In this document: positions 20,723-21,021 of the stretch, piece by piece
Layout of the letters: each line of letters opens with the position of its first letter
Numbering within the stretch: position 1 is the stretch's first letter
NCBI GenBank assembly: GCA_013619005.1
Contig: JABXKY010000367.1
Location: 1 to 21,021, forward strand
From: Candidatus Bathyarchaeota archaeon
Lineage (GTDB): Archaea > Thermoproteota > Bathyarchaeia > TCS64
Reading direction: 5' to 3'
DNA length: 21,021 nucleotides
Notes under the pieces: generated by a model
Seen by the model: only the letters and a program-made list of their open reading frames with translations
Told to the model about the DNA's origin: nothing
Databases searched by the model: none
Made by a program: the position numbers and the translations under genes

Positions 20723-21021
20723 GTGTCCTTAGGCTAGAGGGTCTTGGAATGGTTTACGGGGAAAACCATGCCCTGAAGAACCTGAACCTATCCATAAGCC
20801 AGCGCACTCTCGGCCTGATAGGCAAGAGTGGCTCAGGGAAGACCACCCTGTTGAGGATACTTTCAGGTCTTCAATCACAGACATCGGGATCCCTGTATTT
20901 CAAAGAGGGTGAGGTCGACGAGAGCAACGTCCAGGGCCTCAGGCAAAAAGCGACCATGATTTTCCAGAACCCAAGCTTCATGCACGGTGATGTGAGGACA
21001 AACCTCGCCTACGGCCTCAGA
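20719..21021 (+). CDS. tupC: Tungstate ABC transporter ATP-binding protein TupC, N-terminal part
   Basis: The first 101 codons are in the window; the gene runs off the right edge. The frame starts at the ATG overlapping the tupB stop and shows a full Walker A motif LIGKSGSGKTTLLR (33-46) and the Q-loop IFQNPSF (81-87, Gln83). The opening MSVLRLEGLGMVYGENHALKN is typical of TupC/ModC-type ATPases. The signature motif, Walker B and any C-terminal regulatory domain lie beyond the window. Confidence 0.92.
   Translation, partial: MSVLRLEGLGMVYGENHALKNLNLSISQRTLGLIGKSGSGKTTLLRILSGLQSQTSGSLYFKEGEVDESNVQGLRQKATMIFQNPSFMHGDVRTNLAYGLR

Overview
The window reads as chromosomal DNA of an archaeon. It carries both subunits of topoisomerase VI, a two-KH-domain Dim2/Krr1-like protein, a Rio1 kinase and an archaeal-type inositol monophosphatase. 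Expression signals are also archaeal: AT-rich TATA boxes lie about 26 nt before start codons (several genes look leaderless), T-tract terminators follow genes, and within operons there are Shine-Dalgarno sites (GGAG, GAGGTG, GGTGAT) with many GTG and TTG starts. I cannot name the lineage from sequence alone. The gene mix fits a euryarchaeal or Thermoplasmatota-like uncultivated group, at low confidence.

Layout. 1-1953 (minus): amino-sugar/nucleotide-sugar genes, namely two nucleotidyltransferases and the start of a phosphoglucosamine-mutase-like gene. 1956-2153 (minus): a small two-helix membrane protein. 2195-6212 (minus): an information-processing cluster rio1 - KH protein - top6B - top6A, with a possible 41-aa ORF ahead of rio1. 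6470-7932 (minus): inositol monophosphatase and sfsA, coupled by ATGA, divergent from an alkyladenine DNA glycosylase across one shared TATA element. 8567-9727 (minus): a stand-alone CaiB-type CoA-transferase. 10017-11616 (plus): a cysteine-containing coiled-coil/winged-helix regulator followed by a cytoplasmic DUF1080 protein. 11613-12464 (minus): a DUF362 protein. 12551-13729 (plus): an ArsR-type regulator and a ScdA/Ric-like hemerythrin. 13814-15097 (minus): kynureninase. 15140-18876 (minus): moaA-moaD-moaE-moaC-moaB-moeA. 18996-21021 (plus): tupA-tupB-tupC (cut by the window end), a tungstate ABC importer.

The most coherent system is the right-hand 6 kb: a tungstate importer divergent from an almost complete molybdopterin pathway, with a perfect 21-bp inverted repeat between the two promoters. 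It looks like a metal-responsive tungsten-cofactor regulon. Two smaller regulatory units also carry visible operators. One is the ArsR/hemerythrin pair, with a perfect 7-8-7 inverted repeat over the start. The other is the winged-helix/DUF1080 pair, with a 13-bp direct repeat at 21-bp spacing. No mobile elements, CRISPR arrays, rRNA or tRNA genes were seen. No gene-free stretch exceeds 300 bases; the two largest (6213-6469 and 9728-10016) are described.
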